Origin: an uncultured Oscillospiraceae bacterium
Lineage (GTDB): Bacteria > Bacillota > Clostridia > Oscillospirales > Acutalibacteraceae
DNA length: 64,000 nucleotides
Reading direction: 5' to 3'
Assembly (NCBI GenBank): GCA_900544715.1
Contig: UQWL01000009.1
Location: 43,284 to 107,283 of the forward strand
Of the stretch, positions 63,003 to 64,000 are shown piece after piece. Each line of letters begins with the position of its first letter. Within the stretch, counting starts at the first letter, position 1. The notes beneath the pieces are model-generated. The model saw only the letters and a program-made list of their open reading frames with translations. It searched no databases and was not told the origin of the DNA. Position numbers and translations under genes: made by a program.

Positions 63003-63863
63003 ATGCCCTTGTTAAAAAAGTCCCCTCCAAAACCGAAATCCGGCGGCTCGATCCTCATGATTCCAGAACAGGAAATTATGCCGAACCCCACGCAGCCGCG
63101 CCGCCATTTTGACCGCCAGGAGCTTGCAAACCTTGCGCAAAGTATTCGTGCCAATGGTATTTTGCAGCCGGTTACAGTGCGGGCGGTGCCTGGAGGCTAT
63201 GAGTTAATTGCCGGAGAGCGGCGGCTTCGCGCAGCCCGATTAGCTGGATTAACACAAATTCCTTCCATCCTCATCAATGCGGACGATCGCAAAACGGCGA
63301 TCTTCTCCCTGCTGGAAAATTTGCAGCGTCAGGATCTCAGCTTTTTTGAAGAGGCCGATGCCATGCAAAAATTGATGAATGTTTATGGTCTGAGCCAAGA
63401 GGAAACCGCACGAAAGCTCGGCATGGCGCAATCCACCCTCTCCAATAAGCTTCGCCTCCTGCGGCTTCCGGAAGAAATCCGGAGCACCTTGGAGCAGGAA
63501 CAGCTCACAGAGCGCCATGCGCGTGCTCTGCTCCGTCTGGAGACCACAGAGCAAATGAAAGAGGCACTCGATCGAATTGCAGCGGAAAATCTAAATGTTT
63601 CACAAAGCGAAAAGCTAATCGAGCAGCTCTTGCAAAAATCTGATACGCCTGAGCTACAAAAAAAACAGAAAAAAGCGCCCATTAAGCTCTTCAAGGATGT
63701 TCGGCTTTTTGTAAACACCTTGAACCATGCAGTCGATACCATGAAACGAGCCGGAATTTCTGCCGACTCCTCCCGGAAAGAAACGGATGAGTATATTGAA
63801 TATATTGTCCGTATTCCCAAAAACGGCGAAACGGTCATCCGCTCCTGCTCCGACAGTGCATGA
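63003..63863 (+). CDS. ParB/Noc-family DNA-binding protein
   Basis: A 286-residue chromosome-partition or nucleoid-occlusion protein. The N-terminal ParB CTPase domain has NPTQPRRHF and GERRLRAARLAG (near residue 67, box II), then LLENLQRQDLSFFEEA. The HTH is YGLSQEETARKLGMAQSTLSNKL (cut by no gap, near residue 125). The C-terminal dimerisation region is lysine-rich. The position after rsmG fits Noc, but the nearby site is parS (Spo0J type), not the Noc sequence, so ParB/Spo0J is equally possible; no symbol is given. GGAAGGAGG precedes the ATG. A GCTTGTC / GACAAGC hairpin lies just upstream. Confidence 0.9.
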   Translation: MPLLKKSPPKPKSGGSILMIPEQEIMPNPTQPRRHFDRQELANLAQSIRANGILQPVTVRAVPGGYELIAGERRLRAARLAGLTQIPSILINADDRKTAIFSLLENLQRQDLSFFEEADAMQKLMNVYGLSQEETARKLGMAQSTLSNKLRLLRLPEEIRSTLEQEQLTERHARALLRLETTEQMKEALDRIAAENLNVSQSEKLIEQLLQKSDTPELQKKQKKAPIKLFKDVRLFVNTLNHAVDTMKRAGISADSSRKETDEYIEYIVRIPKNGETVIRSCSDSA

Positions 63864-64000
63864 TGCTCCTGCCAATAACGCGTCAGCGTTTTGGAATAAA
63901 TCTCCCCCAAATTTCCCCGCGCTGAAAGCAGCGCAAAACAAAGACCATATCTTTTCTCTTTCACACCCCACATCCGCAATAACGGGGCAGGCGAACAGCC
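63864..64000. other. right edge, no gene supported
   Basis: The end of the window holds a short hairpin GCGCTG / CAGCGC near 63920 without a T-run and no frame with a ribosome binding site. Confidence 0.4.

Noticed and set aside
63590..63612. Second parS in the parB-family gene (TGTTTCAC followed by AAAGCG)
   Set aside because: Only the left half-site matches; the right half of the palindrome is lost.
63383..63979. Minus-strand gene entering at the right edge
   Set aside because: The frame runs antisense through the parB-family gene with serine/arginine-rich shadow composition and has no clear start signal.

Overview
The window looks like a chromosomal stretch of a spore-forming Clostridia bacterium, most likely from the Oscillospirales/Ruminococcaceae side. 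Supporting signs are SpoVT, AbrB-type regulators with a zinc-ribbon tail, strong GGAGG ribosome binding sites, frequent TTG and GTG starts, L-lactate dehydrogenase, pyruvate phosphate dikinase, a minimal SufC/SufB pair and a moderately high G+C. The organism name is inference. No rRNA, tRNA, CRISPR array or intact insertion sequence was seen.

Layout, left to right. 1-5.7 kb: 3' part of argS, a 55-codon gene, hom-lysC and an AI-2E family permease. 5.8-10.7 kb: spoVT, a nucleoside-cleaving MTA/SAH nucleosidase, a Usp domain protein, a DUF3048 lipoprotein and an AraC/GyrI regulator. 11.0-19.5 kb: one minus-strand arginine operon, argG-argH-argC-(small lipoprotein)-argJ-argB-argD-argF, behind a promoter with an ARG-box-like site. 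19.7-29.5 kb: a flavin-reductase-like protein, two tandem AbrB/zinc-ribbon regulators, a 590-residue membrane protein, the smsCB Fe-S pair divergent from a Gfo/Idh/MocA oxidoreductase, an orphan membrane protein, a ferredoxin-fused aldo/keto reductase and ldh. 29.8-33.8 kb: rpmG-secE-nusG-rplK-rplA and then rplJ-rplL, the latter with its own promoter and L10 leader; rpoBC does not follow.

34-39.3 kb is the accessory part: small regulators, a NUDIX protein that has lost its Nudix box, and an AT-richer block. The block holds a chimeric, frameshifted DNA-methyltransferase remnant, a DUF4143 AAA ATPase and a gene tail, set between ppdK and an XRE-type membrane regulator. 39.3-48.7 kb: ppdK, divergent from glmU-pth-HAD-mfd. 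The GlmU protein keeps its acetyltransferase end, but nearly every catalytic residue of the uridylyltransferase end is substituted. 48.8-58.6 kb: a six-hairpin glycosidase-like protein, a PAP2 phosphatase, a DUF2089/DUF4097 pair, a two-component system and an ABC exporter. 58.8-63.9 kb: mnmE-mnmG-rsmG-parB/noc, the usual origin-proximal cluster, with a perfect 16-bp parS palindrome inside mnmG.

No clearly new multi-gene system is visible. The best leads are the degenerate GlmU, the chimeric methyltransferase gene, the box-less NUDIX protein, the tandem AbrB pair and an unexplained foldable element between rplL and ldh. Start sites were chosen by ribosome binding site spacing and differ from the longest frame in many genes.
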